Positions 1 through 6,775 of a DNA stretch of 7,679 bases are shown here, in pieces. Location of the stretch: positions 1 to 7,679 of the forward strand of contig CADCQU010000012.1 of the NCBI GenBank assembly GCA_902803635.1. Reading direction: 5' to 3'. Numbering within the stretch: position 1 is the first letter of the stretch; every line of letters starts with the position of its first letter. Below the pieces are notes generated by a model that saw nothing but the letters and a program-made list of their open reading frames with translations, was not told the origin of the DNA and searched no databases. The DNA is from an uncultured Lachnospiraceae bacterium (lineage in GTDB: Bacteria; Bacillota; Clostridia; Lachnospirales; Lachnospiraceae). The position numbers and the translations under genes were made by a program.

Positions 1-1380
1 GAGAGAAGGATATTGCTCCTCGTCCGGGAGGGAGGGATAGGCGGCTGCATTTGCCGAAGCATTCTCGTCTTCCGGGAGGAGAGAAACGTCGGAGGCTTCA
101 TTTGCCTCTTCCGTTTCCAGATCCGGGAGGGCGGGCTCGCTTTTGTGACCTCTCCTTTTTCTTTTCGATTGCCCGCTGATGCCCTGGTGCTCGATCTTGT
201 GCCAGCGGCGGGTCGGGAAGAAGAGAGAGTAGAGCGAGCAGACCGTGTAGAAGAAGAGGAAGATCGGGAACAGGAAAAAGCCGGGAAGCAGCTTCTTGAA
301 CGGGATGTTCGCGAACTTCGTCGTCATGCGGGTCATGATGTAGGTCGCGGCCAGCGAGAGCACGATGAAGATAATCTGGAAGAGGCGGGCGTGCTGGAAG
401 GTGGAAATATAGACGACGTTGATAATGATGGTCAGGATATTTCCGAGCACGGTCGCGGGTCCTAAGAAGAGCAGGATGATGTTGTCAAGGAGCTTGACGG
501 ACCGCGTCTTGCCAAAGCGTTGGACAAGGTCGCCCAGGTAAATGCCAAGAATCTGATAGCTTCCGGTACACCAGCGGCAAATCTGCTTGAGCATGACGAA
601 GAAGTTCGAAGGCTGCTCGTCGTAGCAGACCGCGTCGATGTTGAAGGCCACGCGGCGGTTCCGGAGGGCATGCTGGATGGCAAATTCGACGTCCTCGGTG
701 ATGGACTTGGTCTTCCAGCCGTACTTTTGCAGGATGTCCCGGCGGACGGTGAAGCCGGTTCCGGTGAGGAAGCAGGAGAGGCCGAGCTTCTGGCGAGAGT
801 ACGAGAAGAGGACGGAGTAGCAGGCCCAGTAAATCGCGTACCACTGCGTGATGATCGAGCGGTAGGGCTCGCCGCCGAGACGGTTGCCCTGAATGACGTC
901 CTCGCCCTTATTTAAGGATTCGTTCATGTGGGTGAGGAAGGCAGGGTCTGCAACGTTGTCCGCGTCAAATATTGTGAATGCATCGTATTCATTTGGATGC
1001 GCACCAAGGACTTTGTCAAGTCCCCAGGCCAGCACGTCGCCCTTGCCATTTTGCGGGCCTTCGTTCCGTTCCATGACCGTCACGCCATGAAAGGCGCGCG
1101 CGACATTTGCCGTGTTATCCGTGCAGTGGTCCGCAAAGACGTAGGTGTGGTAGAGGGCCTTTGGATAGTCGAGCACTTCAAGCGACTCCAAAAGCGCGGA
1201 AATAGCATTTTCCTCGTTGTGGGCACAGACGAGGATGGCAAATTTGTTCTTCGGCTCCGAGGGGCCGGGTTTCTGCCGAATCTGGATGATGCCAAGCACG
1301 GCAACGCCAAATTGCCAAATGACGAAGAGCATTGAGAAAAATTGCAGTAAAATTAGTATGACCAGAAGAGCAATGAGCAT
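1..1380 (-). CDS. Family 2 glycosyltransferase, membrane-bound, processive type (3' end outside window)
   Basis: The frame is open from the ATG at 1380 through the left edge (460 codons, no stop), with a GGAGGT ribosome site at 1385-1390. It has an N-terminal membrane segment (about residues 3-32), then a GT-A domain: CAHNEE at 52-57 (nucleotide binding), DADN at 139-142 (the metal-binding DxD), TGTGF at 206-210, TED at 228-230 (catalytic base region) and QICRW at 266-270 (the QxxRW motif of processive enzymes). Three hydrophobic segments follow (about 300-325, 333-349, 364-388). This order matches the cellulose/hyaluronan/poly-N-acetylglucosamine synthase-like group (COG1215 type). It probably uses a UDP-sugar at the cytoplasmic face to build or extend an envelope glycan or glycolipid; the substrate cannot be told. 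After about residue 400 comes a basic patch (KRKRRGHK) and then an acidic, Ala/Asn/Pro-rich tail that is still open at the edge, an unusual extension for the family. It is divergent from the PAP2 gene. Confidence 0.92.
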   Translation of the reverse strand, partial: MLIALLVILILLQFFSMLFVIWQFGVAVLGIIQIRQKPGPSEPKNKFAILVCAHNEENAISALLESLEVLDYPKALYHTYVFADHCTDNTANVARAFHGVTVMERNEGPQNGKGDVLAWGLDKVLGAHPNEYDAFTIFDADNVADPAFLTHMNESLNKGEDVIQGNRLGGEPYRSIITQWYAIYWACYSVLFSYSRQKLGLSCFLTGTGFTVRRDILQKYGWKTKSITEDVEFAIQHALRNRRVAFNIDAVCYDEQPSNFFVMLKQICRWCTGSYQILGIYLGDLVQRFGKTRSVKLLDNIILLFLGPATVLGNILTIIINVVYISTFQHARLFQIIFIVLSLAATYIMTRMTTKFANIPFKKLLPGFFLFPIFLFFYTVCSLYSLFFPTRRWHKIEHQGISGQSKRKRRGHKSEPALPDLETEEANEASDVSLLPEDENASANAAAYPSLPDEEQYPSL

Positions 1381-1425
1381 GATTACCTCCAAGTGAGGAG
1401 TTTTGAACGAAATGTCCTGCTTCCT

Positions 1426-1454
1426 ATTTTATACTATACGGAACGAAAACGCAA
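1426..1454 (-). promoter_or_regulatory. Putative sigma-70 promoter for the glycosyltransferase
   Basis: On the minus strand TTGCGT (1454-1449) is followed after 17 bases by TAAAAT (1431-1426), inside a TATAGTATAAAAT stretch (1437-1426) that stands out from the GC-rich surroundings. An alternative pairing, TTTCAA with TATAGT, overlaps it, so the exact hexamers are uncertain. It would give a leader of roughly 40 bases before the start at 1380. Confidence 0.5.
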
Positions 1455-1526
1455 CTTGAAACGTGTGGAAAGCGGCGTTATTCGTCGGGGTTGGTTGAGG
1501 CAGTCGGGAATATCTTAACAGGTTAC

Positions 1527-1555
1527 TTGACAAGGGACTTGTGGGTTTGTACAAT
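1527..1555 (+). promoter_or_regulatory. Strong sigma-70 promoter for the PAP2-led operon
   Basis: TTGACA (1527-1532) matches the -35 consensus perfectly. It is followed after exactly 17 bases by TACAAT (1550-1555), one mismatch from the -10 consensus. Transcription would begin near 1562, leaving a leader of about 39 bases before the ATG at 1601. This is the only near-perfect promoter I see on the plus strand, and it precedes four genes with almost no gaps, so it probably drives 1601-4743 at least. The rest of the divergent intergenic region (1381-1600) shows no convincing operator or RNA element. Confidence 0.8.
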
Positions 1556-1600
1556 AGCTCTGTATAGATTTGTAAGAAGGCTTTACGAAAGGAAGCATCC

Positions 1601-2203
1601 ATGTTTGCATTTTTTCAGGAGTGGGATGCCAGTGTGCTTTACTGGATCCAGCAAAACCTGCGGTCGGATTTTATGAATTTCCTGATGAAAGGAATCTCCT
1701 TTCTCGGCGACCACGGGATTTTCATGATAGTCGTGACGGCAATCCTTCTCATATTTAAGAAGACGCGGCGGTGCGGACTCGTGTCCGCGGTCGCCCTCAT
1801 CCTCGGGACGGTCGTCGTCAACCTTGTCGTCAAGCCCATCTTCATGCGGCCGCGCCCCTATATAACCCTGACAGGCTTCGAGGCGCTCCTTCGCATGGAC
1901 AGGGACCCGAACTCCTTCCCGTCCGGGCACACGCAGGCGGCATTTTCCCTGGCCGTGGCCGTCCTTTTGGCATGCCGTTATAATTGGATCAAGATAACGC
2001 TCAGCATCTTTGCCCTTCTGATGGCGTTTTCCAGGCTCTATGTGGGCGTGCACTACCCATCGGATGTGCTTTTCGGCGCCCTGATCGGTACGGCGACCGC
2101 GCTGATCGCGTTCGGGTTCCTTCGGCTGGCGGAAAAAAAGGTTCCCCCGGAAAAGCTCCGGTGGATGGGCGAACCCGCCCGGGCAGTAAAGGAGGATCTT
2201 TAA
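1601..2203 (+). CDS. PAP2-family membrane phosphatase (undecaprenyl-diphosphatase/lipid phosphatase type)
   Basis: A 200-residue integral membrane protein carrying the full acid-phosphatase signature: K78-x6-R85-P86, PSGH at 107-110, and S144-R145-x5-H151-x3-D155. H110 and H151 would be the general acid and the phospho-enzyme nucleophile. Five or six hydrophobic segments surround the motifs. Family members remove phosphate from lipid substrates such as undecaprenyl diphosphate, phosphatidic acid or phosphatidylglycerophosphate, typically on the outer face of the cytoplasmic membrane. Length and motif layout fit the small bacterial BcrC/PgpB-like group; the substrate cannot be assigned from sequence. 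The ATG at 1601 is preceded by an AAAGGA-type site at 1588-1593 and lies about 39 bases after a strong promoter. Its stop directly abuts the next start codon, so the two genes are probably translationally coupled. Confidence 0.93.
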   Translation: MFAFFQEWDASVLYWIQQNLRSDFMNFLMKGISFLGDHGIFMIVVTAILLIFKKTRRCGLVSAVALILGTVVVNLVVKPIFMRPRPYITLTGFEALLRMDRDPNSFPSGHTQAAFSLAVAVLLACRYNWIKITLSIFALLMAFSRLYVGVHYPSDVLFGALIGTATALIAFGFLRLAEKKVPPEKLRWMGEPARAVKEDL

Positions 2204-3514
2204 ATGGGGCATTATGTGTTTTTGATTGGTCCTTTTTACCTGCTCCTCGTGATTTTTGTGGACAGCTCGCTCCTTAGGTGGCTGGCCTTCATGGTTCCGG
2301 CCCTCCGGAGGGAGCCAAATGCAGCGAAGATTGCGGCGGCCAGGAAAAAGAGCGAGCACGCGGCGAAACGGGCCGCGGAGCCGAAGATGAAATACTGGTT
2401 CGGCATCCTCTTCAGTATCCTGTATATCGGTGCTTCGATTCTCATGCCCATCGGCTATTTTGTGCCGGTCGGCCTGGTGCAGAAGGTTTTGCGGCGCATC
2501 GGCTACTGTATGTTGATTGTGAACATCTATCTCTTCATGGCCATCTTCCTGTTCTTCATCCTTGGGCTTTTGCTCTGGCTCTTCCGGGTCATCAGCAGGG
2601 ACTGCTTCGAGCGCGGGACGTACCTTCGGATTGGGCTCACGATCGCAATCCTTGCCGGGCTGGGCATGGTCGTGTACGGCGAGATTAATGCCCGGATCAT
2701 CCGCGTGAACCATTATGAGATTTCCGTGGACAAGGACGGCGGCAAGATTCCCGTAGGCGCCGACGGGAAGCCGCATTTGCGTATCGCCCTCATCGGAGAT
2801 TTGCATCTTGGCTATAATGCCGGCGCGTCCATGATGCGGGATATGGTGGACAAGATTAATAAGGAAGACGTTGACCTGGTCCTCATCGCGGGCGATATCT
2901 TTGACAATGCCTACGATGCGATTGAGAATGACGAGGAGCTTATCGAAATTCTCGCTTCCCTCAAGTCCAAATACGCGACCCTGGCCGTGTACGGCAACCA
3001 CGACGTGGAGGATAACCTGATTTTTGGCTTTAATTTCTCCGCCCATGACAAATTGCACGATGAGAGGTACTATAAATTCCTCGAAAAGGCGAATATCTCT
3101 CTGCTGGAGGACGAGGTTCTTGACCTCTTTGACGAATCCGTCTACATTGTCGGGCGCCGCGACGAGGAGGAACCCGGCCTTCGCCTGTCACAGGGCGAGA
3201 AGCGGAAGACTGCGGGGGAGCTTACGAGGAATCTCGACAAGTCGAAGATTTTGATTGACCTTGAGCATGAGCCAAAGGAGGTTCCCGAGGTCGCGGCGGC
3301 GGGCTTTGACCTGCAGCTGGCCGGACACACGCACAACGGACAGTTTTTCCCGCTTAATCTTGGGATTGGACGTATCTATTTTAACGCTTTTGGGTATAAG
3401 GTATATGAGAACAAGCTCCACACCGTGACGACCGCCGGTGTCGGCTCCTACGGCCCCTTCAACCGGGCCTGCGTGGATCCGGAGATTATGATTCTCGATA
3501 TCACTTTCCAATAA
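2204..3514 (+). CDS. Membrane-anchored metallophosphoesterase (YkuE/YaeI-like catalytic domain)
   Basis: A 436-residue protein. The N-terminal part (about 1-160) has four hydrophobic segments (roughly 5-31, 65-88, 102-128, 142-158) separated by a basic stretch at 34-63. The C-terminal half (about 191-436) is a calcineurin-like metallophosphoesterase with all metal-binding motifs: GDLH (D199, H201), GDIFDN (D231), GNHD (N265, H266), H355 in DLEHEP, and AGHTHNG (H375, H377). A two-metal phosphohydrolase acting on a phosphate ester or pyrophosphate, perhaps of a lipid, is expected; YkuE/YaeI relatives are the closest pattern I recognise. By the positive-inside rule the loops at 34-63 and 129-141 are cytoplasmic, which would put the catalytic domain outside, but the 89-101 loop is also basic, so topology is uncertain. 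GGAGG at 2191-2195 lies inside the PAP2 gene, whose stop abuts this start. Confidence 0.92.
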   Translation: MGHYVFLIGPFYLLLVIFVDSSLLRWLAFMVPALRREPNAAKIAAARKKSEHAAKRAAEPKMKYWFGILFSILYIGASILMPIGYFVPVGLVQKVLRRIGYCMLIVNIYLFMAIFLFFILGLLLWLFRVISRDCFERGTYLRIGLTIAILAGLGMVVYGEINARIIRVNHYEISVDKDGGKIPVGADGKPHLRIALIGDLHLGYNAGASMMRDMVDKINKEDVDLVLIAGDIFDNAYDAIENDEELIEILASLKSKYATLAVYGNHDVEDNLIFGFNFSAHDKLHDERYYKFLEKANISLLEDEVLDLFDESVYIVGRRDEEEPGLRLSQGEKRKTAGELTRNLDKSKILIDLEHEPKEVPEVAAAGFDLQLAGHTHNGQFFPLNLGIGRIYFNAFGYKVYENKLHTVTTAGVGSYGPFNRACVDPEIMILDITFQ

Positions 3515-3528
3515 TTAGGAGGTTACTT

Positions 3529-4314
3529 ATGAAATATTGCAGCAAATGTGGTGCCCCGATGGCAAATACGGATCGTTTTTGCCCGTCCTGCGGCGCTCCT
3601 GCCCAGGCGGCGGAGACGAAGGCAAATGTAATTCCCGCAGAGGCAAGTCAGACAAATGAAAACGCTGCGGAGACGCGGCAGGCGTACGGAAATGCCGCTG
3701 GTTCGCAGCAAATGTACGGCAATACCGCCGGTGCGCGGCAGGCAAATGGCAGTGCCTCCGGCCCACAGCAGAGCTACGGCAATGCGTCCGGTGCGCAGCA
3801 GGCCTACGGCCAGGCGAACGCCTACTCCGCAGGAAATGCAGGAACTGCCGGGAACGATGGAAATGCCGCCTGGCGGGCCGGGGAGGCTTCGGACACATCC
3901 CGCACATCGCCTTACCGTTACGATCCCGTGGGCACGGTGGATATTCTGGCCGGCAAGATGCGCACTATCGCCGCCGCCTGGCTGGTCATCGGCATCGTCC
4001 AGATCGTCGTCGGGGTCCTCAGTCTTTGCGTGATCGCCGGCATCGCCCCCCTTGCCATGGGCATTTACAACGTGGTGCAGTCCTCCCAGGTCCGCAAGAG
4101 CGCGGAGGCGTTCCAGCAGTGGCCGGTCGGCATCATCGATTATTTCACGAAGCGTGAGACGTCCGTGATCGTCATCCTGATTCTCAACGTCGTCTTCGGA
4201 CTTCTTTTTGGTATCATCGGTTCCATTTTGGAATTCACGACCAAGAGCTACGCCATGGACCACCGTGAGGAGCTGTACATGGCGGAGGACATGGCGAGGA
4301 GGAGCGTGCAGTAA
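3529..4314 (+). CDS. Zinc-ribbon membrane protein with Q/G/N/Y-rich repeat linker
   Basis: A 261-residue protein in three parts. Residues 1-25 form a zinc ribbon with two CxxC knuckles (C4, C7, C18, C21) of the 'zinc-ribbon domain' type common at the N-terminus of Bacillota membrane proteins. Residues 26-130 are low complexity, rich in Ala, Gly, Asn, Gln and Tyr, with a ten-residue repeat of pattern QxYGNAxGxQ from about 41 to 95. Residues 147-184 and 209-236 are strongly hydrophobic, giving two or three membrane segments, and a short charged tail ends the protein. No enzymatic motif is visible and I do not recognise a function; scaffolding or membrane organisation is a guess. AGGAGG at 3517-3522 fixes the ATG at 3529, 14 bases after the phosphoesterase stop. 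The stop abuts the next gene. Confidence 0.88.
   Translation: MKYCSKCGAPMANTDRFCPSCGAPAQAAETKANVIPAEASQTNENAAETRQAYGNAAGSQQMYGNTAGARQANGSASGPQQSYGNASGAQQAYGQANAYSAGNAGTAGNDGNAAWRAGEASDTSRTSPYRYDPVGTVDILAGKMRTIAAAWLVIGIVQIVVGVLSLCVIAGIAPLAMGIYNVVQSSQVRKSAEAFQQWPVGIIDYFTKRETSVIVILILNVVFGLLFGIIGSILEFTTKSYAMDHREELYMAEDMARRSVQ
3649..3813 (+). repeat. 30-base tandem repeat inside the zinc-ribbon protein gene
   Basis: Five and a half in-frame units of 30 bases encode ten-residue repeats beginning at residues 41, 51, 61, 71, 81 and 91. Examples are QAYGNAAGSQ, QMYGNTAGAR, QANGSASGPQ and QSYGNASGAQ. The first unit (QTNENAAETR) is degenerate and the last is cut after QAYGQ. The DNA copies differ at many positions, so the array is not freshly duplicated. 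Such arrays can change copy number between strains. Confidence 0.8.
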
Positions 4315-4743
4315 ATGGCTGTGAAGTTATGCGATATAGCGGATGCGATGCGCTACGCAAACCTTGGCGTGCAATACTACTACCACGTGCCCTCCGGGGA
4401 GGTCATGGCCCTTCCGGATCCTTCATTCGCCATCCGTCGCGACCGGACGATGGAGAAGGACATGGATGCGCATCCGATGGACTATGTGAACCTGCCCGAA
4501 CAGTACGTGGTGGACGAGGAGGTTGCCCTGGAGGACTTCTGCGAATCCCTGGAGGACGGCGAAGCCGCCGCAATCTTGAACCAGGCCCTCCTGTCCGGGG
4601 CTCCCGTTGGTTCCATCTACCAGGTGCTCGAAGAACTTCAGCTCCGTGAGCCATATGAGACCTTCTTGGACGAACTCTACCTCGATGCCGCCCGCGAGTG
4701 GTGCTCCGACATGGAGATTCCGTGGGAGGAGGATGCGGGGTAA
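4315..4743 (+). CDS. UPF0158 family protein
   Basis: A 142-residue soluble acidic protein with no signal peptide or membrane segment. The layout fits the uncharacterised UPF0158 family: an N-terminal strand region with YYYHVPSGEVM (about 21-31), a middle region with VDEEVALEDFCESLED (about 66-81), then a helical region with the family-like ILNQALLSGAPVGSIYQVL (86-104) and a C-terminal AAREWCSDMEIPW (125-137). The family has no established biochemical activity, and I see no catalytic motif. The ATG directly follows the TAA of the zinc-ribbon gene, with AGGAGG at 4297-4302 within that gene, about 12 bases from the start. This implies co-translation with the upstream gene. It appears to be the last gene of the tightly packed block, since a 77-base AT-rich gap follows. 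Confidence 0.8.
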   Translation: MAVKLCDIADAMRYANLGVQYYYHVPSGEVMALPDPSFAIRRDRTMEKDMDAHPMDYVNLPEQYVVDEEVALEDFCESLEDGEAAAILNQALLSGAPVGSIYQVLEELQLREPYETFLDELYLDAAREWCSDMEIPWEEDAG

Positions 4744-4759
4744 CTTTTTTGGTGTAAGA

Positions 4760-4776
4760 ACACGGGAAAACCGTGT
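4760..4776. other. Small hairpin in the AT-rich gap before the acyl carrier protein
   Basis: ACACGG (4760-4765) and CCGTGT (4771-4776) are perfect inverted repeats around a GAAAA loop. A run of six T lies upstream (4745-4750) and an A/T-rich stretch without a clean T-run lies downstream (4777-4802). A weak or bidirectional terminator, or a 5' leader stem for the acyl carrier protein transcript, are both possible. The AT-rich stretch may also hold a promoter (TATAAA at 4780-4785), but no matching -35 box is convincing. Confidence 0.4.
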
Positions 4777-4820
4777 ATATATAAAATTATTTATGTTATT
4801 TACGAGAGGAGAGAATCACC

Positions 4821-5045
4821 ATGTTGCAGGAAATCATTGATGTTTTGTCGCAGTACACGGACTATCCCGCAGAGCAGATTGGCCCGGAGACGGACCTCGT
4901 CGAGGATCTTGAGCTCAATTCCTTCGACGTTCTGACCATTGTCAGCGACTTCGAGGACCAGTATGGCATCCACATCCCCGACGAGCAGATCGCAGAGTTC
5001 AAGACGGTCGGCGACGTGGAAAGCTATCTGGAGAAGAACCGCTAA
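4821..5045 (+). CDS. Stand-alone acyl carrier protein
   Basis: A 74-residue, strongly acidic protein with the four-helix carrier protein pattern. The phosphopantetheine attachment site is S34 in DLELNSFDVLTIV (29-41), followed by the helix III region FEDQYGIHIPDEQI (44-57) and a C-terminal TVGDVESYLEKN. The Ser is preceded by Leu-Asn rather than the Ala-Asp of the usual fatty-acid-synthase site (GADSLD), suggesting a specialised carrier rather than the housekeeping AcpP. It would carry an acyl group as a thioester in the cytoplasm. The next gene is an AMP-forming acyl ligase, so direct loading of a free acid onto this protein is a reasonable inference. AGGAG at 4807-4811 supports the ATG at 4821. 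The gap of 166 bases to the ligase is larger than elsewhere in the cluster and carries repeats. Confidence 0.92.
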   Translation: MLQEIIDVLSQYTDYPAEQIGPETDLVEDLELNSFDVLTIVSDFEDQYGIHIPDEQIAEFKTVGDVESYLEKNR

Positions 5046-5090
5046 TCGGAAACACCAGGAAGCGGGAAGGATGATAAGAAGATAGTATCC

Positions 5091-5201
5091 GAATGGAATC
5101 TGTTTCGGATGAAGGAAGAAATAATTCCAAATTGGAACCGGTTTCGTATGAAAGAAGGAATGGTTCCAATTGGAAGCTATTTCGGACAGGGATGAAGGAG
5201 G
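5091..5201. repeat. Three degenerate 38/39-base repeats with palindromic joints upstream of the ligase
   Basis: Units run 5091-5128, 5130-5167 and 5168 to about 5201. Units one and two agree at 29 of 38 positions by my count. The third has about six extra bases and its end supplies the AAGGAGG ribosome site of the ligase (5195-5201). The joints are palindromes: TTCCAA-A-TTGGAA (5125-5137) and a perfect TTCCAATTGGAA (5164-5175). There are also longer inverted repeats: ATCCGAA/TTCGGAT (5087-5093 with 5104-5110) and AATTGGAACC/GGTTCCAATT (5130-5139 with 5162-5171). The array could be a set of repressor operators, an RNA leader structure, or a small repeat element; the sequence does not decide. 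Confidence 0.7.
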
Positions 5202-5211
5202 AGTCTAGGAA

Positions 5212-6774
5212 ATGGAAGCGTATGCACCTTATGAGTTGCCACAGGCGATTGATTTGAAACAGCTGATGAACAAGCGGGCGGATGAGTCCCCGGAGGGGGT
5301 GGCATTTTTCTTCACCGAGGATGACGGAAATGTCCGCAAGGTCAGCTGTGCCCAGTTCCGGGACGACGTGAACGCGCTCGGTACGTACCTCTATGCGAAG
5401 GGATTTCGCGGCGGGAAGCACTGCGGAATCGTCGGGCCGAATTCCTATGAGTGGCTGGTGGCTTTCTTCGCCCTGGCAAATGGCGGAAACGTTGCGCTTC
5501 CGCTCGATGCGCGTCAGCCGGTGGAGAACCTGATCCGGCTGATGGCCCGCGGGGACGCGGCCGCGCTTGTCTATTCCAGGGAATTTGCCCCCGCGGCACC
5601 GGCATTTGCCGCGCATTTGTCAAATATCTCCGCTGCGGCGGGCGAGGGCTTTGTCTCCCTCCCGATGACGGAATTTGACAAATATCTTGCGGAAGGGGCG
5701 AGCCTCCTTGCGGCCGGCGAGCGCGGATTTGTCGAGCATGAAATAGATGTACATGCACTTGCGGCGCTTGTCTTCACGTCGGGTACGACGGGCGAGCCCA
5801 AGGGCGTCATGCTTTCCCAGGACAACATCGTCTCCAACATCAACCAGGCCTGCAAGAACTACACGCACAAGGGCGTGGGCATGGGACCGCTTCCGATGCA
5901 CCACATGTTCGGCCTCGTGGTCGGGCATCTCATGGTCTACAACTACGAGGCCCCCTGCTATATCGTGCGTAATCTCCGCAACGTACTCAAGGATTTGCAG
6001 GTCGCGAAGCCCACGACCATGTTTGCGGTTCCAATCATTCTGGAGACATTTGTCAAGCAGTTCCAGGTGATGGCAAAGCGCGCGGGCACGCAGCTCTCCC
6101 CGGAAATGATCAAACAGGCGACGGGTGGAAATTTAAAATATATTATCTGCGGCGGGGCACCCCTTCCCGTGCAATACGTGCAGCTGTTCCGGTCCTTTGG
6201 CATCGAGCTTTTGAATGGTTATGGCATCACGGAGTGCTCGCCGGTGCTCGCGGTGAACCGCAATGAAGACTATTGTGACGGCTCCGTCGGCCCGGTGCTC
6301 TTTGGCTGCGAGGTGAAGATTGACGAGGATGGCGAGATTTTGGCGCGTGGGCGGAATGTCATGCTCGGCTACTATAAGGATCCGGAGGGGACGGCCGAGG
6401 CGATGAAGGGCGGCTGGTACCATACCGGCGACATCGGGAAGATCGAGGACCACTATCTCTTTATCACGGGCCGCACGAAGAACCTCATCATTACGTCGAG
6501 CGGCGAGAACATCTCCCCGGAGGAGCTGGAGGAGAAATTCCTCACGGACCCGGCGGTGGCGGAGGCCATCGTGTACGAGAAGGGCGGGAATCTTATCGTG
6601 CAGATTTTCCCGGAGAAGGAGGCAAATGCCCCGGCCGAATATTTTGACGCGCTCCTTAAGAAGGTGAACCAGGGCGAGCCCGGGTACCGGAAGGTGCAGA
6701 AAGTCATCCTCAGGGAGGAGCCATTTGCCAGAAACTCCACGGGGAAGATCGTTCGGGCGTTGATTGAGAAGTAA
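5212..6774 (+). CDS. AMP-forming acyl-CoA/acyl-ACP ligase (ANL superfamily)
   Basis: A complete 520-residue adenylate-forming enzyme. Core motifs appear in order: the ATP-binding loop FTSGTTGEPKG (188-198), the region around PLPMHHMFG (227-234), GGAPLP (314-319), NGYGITECSP (335-344), the WYHTGDIG segment with D407 (402-409), the hinge R421 in FITGRTKNLI (417-426), and the C-terminal catalytic lysine K512 in NSTGKIVR. It activates a carboxylic acid to an acyl-adenylate and transfers it to a thiol, either CoA or a phosphopantetheine carrier. Automatic labels would be 'long-chain fatty acid-CoA ligase', but the adjacent carrier protein makes acyl-ACP synthetase activity equally plausible. No membrane segment or signal peptide is seen, so it should be cytoplasmic. 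The ATG at 5212 is preceded by AAGGAGG at 5195-5201. The chain-length preference cannot be judged from sequence alone. Confidence 0.93.
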   Translation: MEAYAPYELPQAIDLKQLMNKRADESPEGVAFFFTEDDGNVRKVSCAQFRDDVNALGTYLYAKGFRGGKHCGIVGPNSYEWLVAFFALANGGNVALPLDARQPVENLIRLMARGDAAALVYSREFAPAAPAFAAHLSNISAAAGEGFVSLPMTEFDKYLAEGASLLAAGERGFVEHEIDVHALAALVFTSGTTGEPKGVMLSQDNIVSNINQACKNYTHKGVGMGPLPMHHMFGLVVGHLMVYNYEAPCYIVRNLRNVLKDLQVAKPTTMFAVPIILETFVKQFQVMAKRAGTQLSPEMIKQATGGNLKYIICGGAPLPVQYVQLFRSFGIELLNGYGITECSPVLAVNRNEDYCDGSVGPVLFGCEVKIDEDGEILARGRNVMLGYYKDPEGTAEAMKGGWYHTGDIGKIEDHYLFITGRTKNLIITSSGENISPEELEEKFLTDPAVAEAIVYEKGGNLIVQIFPEKEANAPAEYFDALLKKVNQGEPGYRKVQKVILREEPFARNSTGKIVRALIEK

Positions 6775-6775
6775 G

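Noticed and set aside
13..1335. Several plus-strand open frames opposite the glycosyltransferase (13-465, 520-915, 928-1335)
   Set aside because: They overlap a minus-strand frame that contains all family 2 glycosyltransferase motifs in order, and none has a recognisable domain or good ribosome site.
1491..1676. Short plus-strand open frame in the divergent promoter region
   Set aside because: It runs through the consensus promoter and into the PAP2 gene in another frame, with no domain or ribosome site.
1583..3058. Very long minus-strand open frame (491 codons) opposite the PAP2 and metallophosphoesterase genes
   Set aside because: The plus strand here carries complete motif sets of two known families with good ribosome sites. 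The antisense frame has low-complexity charged sequence, no recognisable domain, and is explained by strong third-position G/C bias.
3523..4263. Minus-strand open frame with regular leucine/arginine repeats opposite the zinc-ribbon gene
   Set aside because: The repeats mirror the 30-base array of the real gene. The plus strand has the zinc-ribbon cysteines, membrane segments and an AGGAGG site.
5093..5257. 54-codon plus-strand frame through the palindromic repeats, overlapping the ligase start
   Set aside because: No ribosome site lies at a suitable distance before its ATG. The 13-residue similarity simply reflects the 39-base spacing of the first two units, and the third unit shifts frame.
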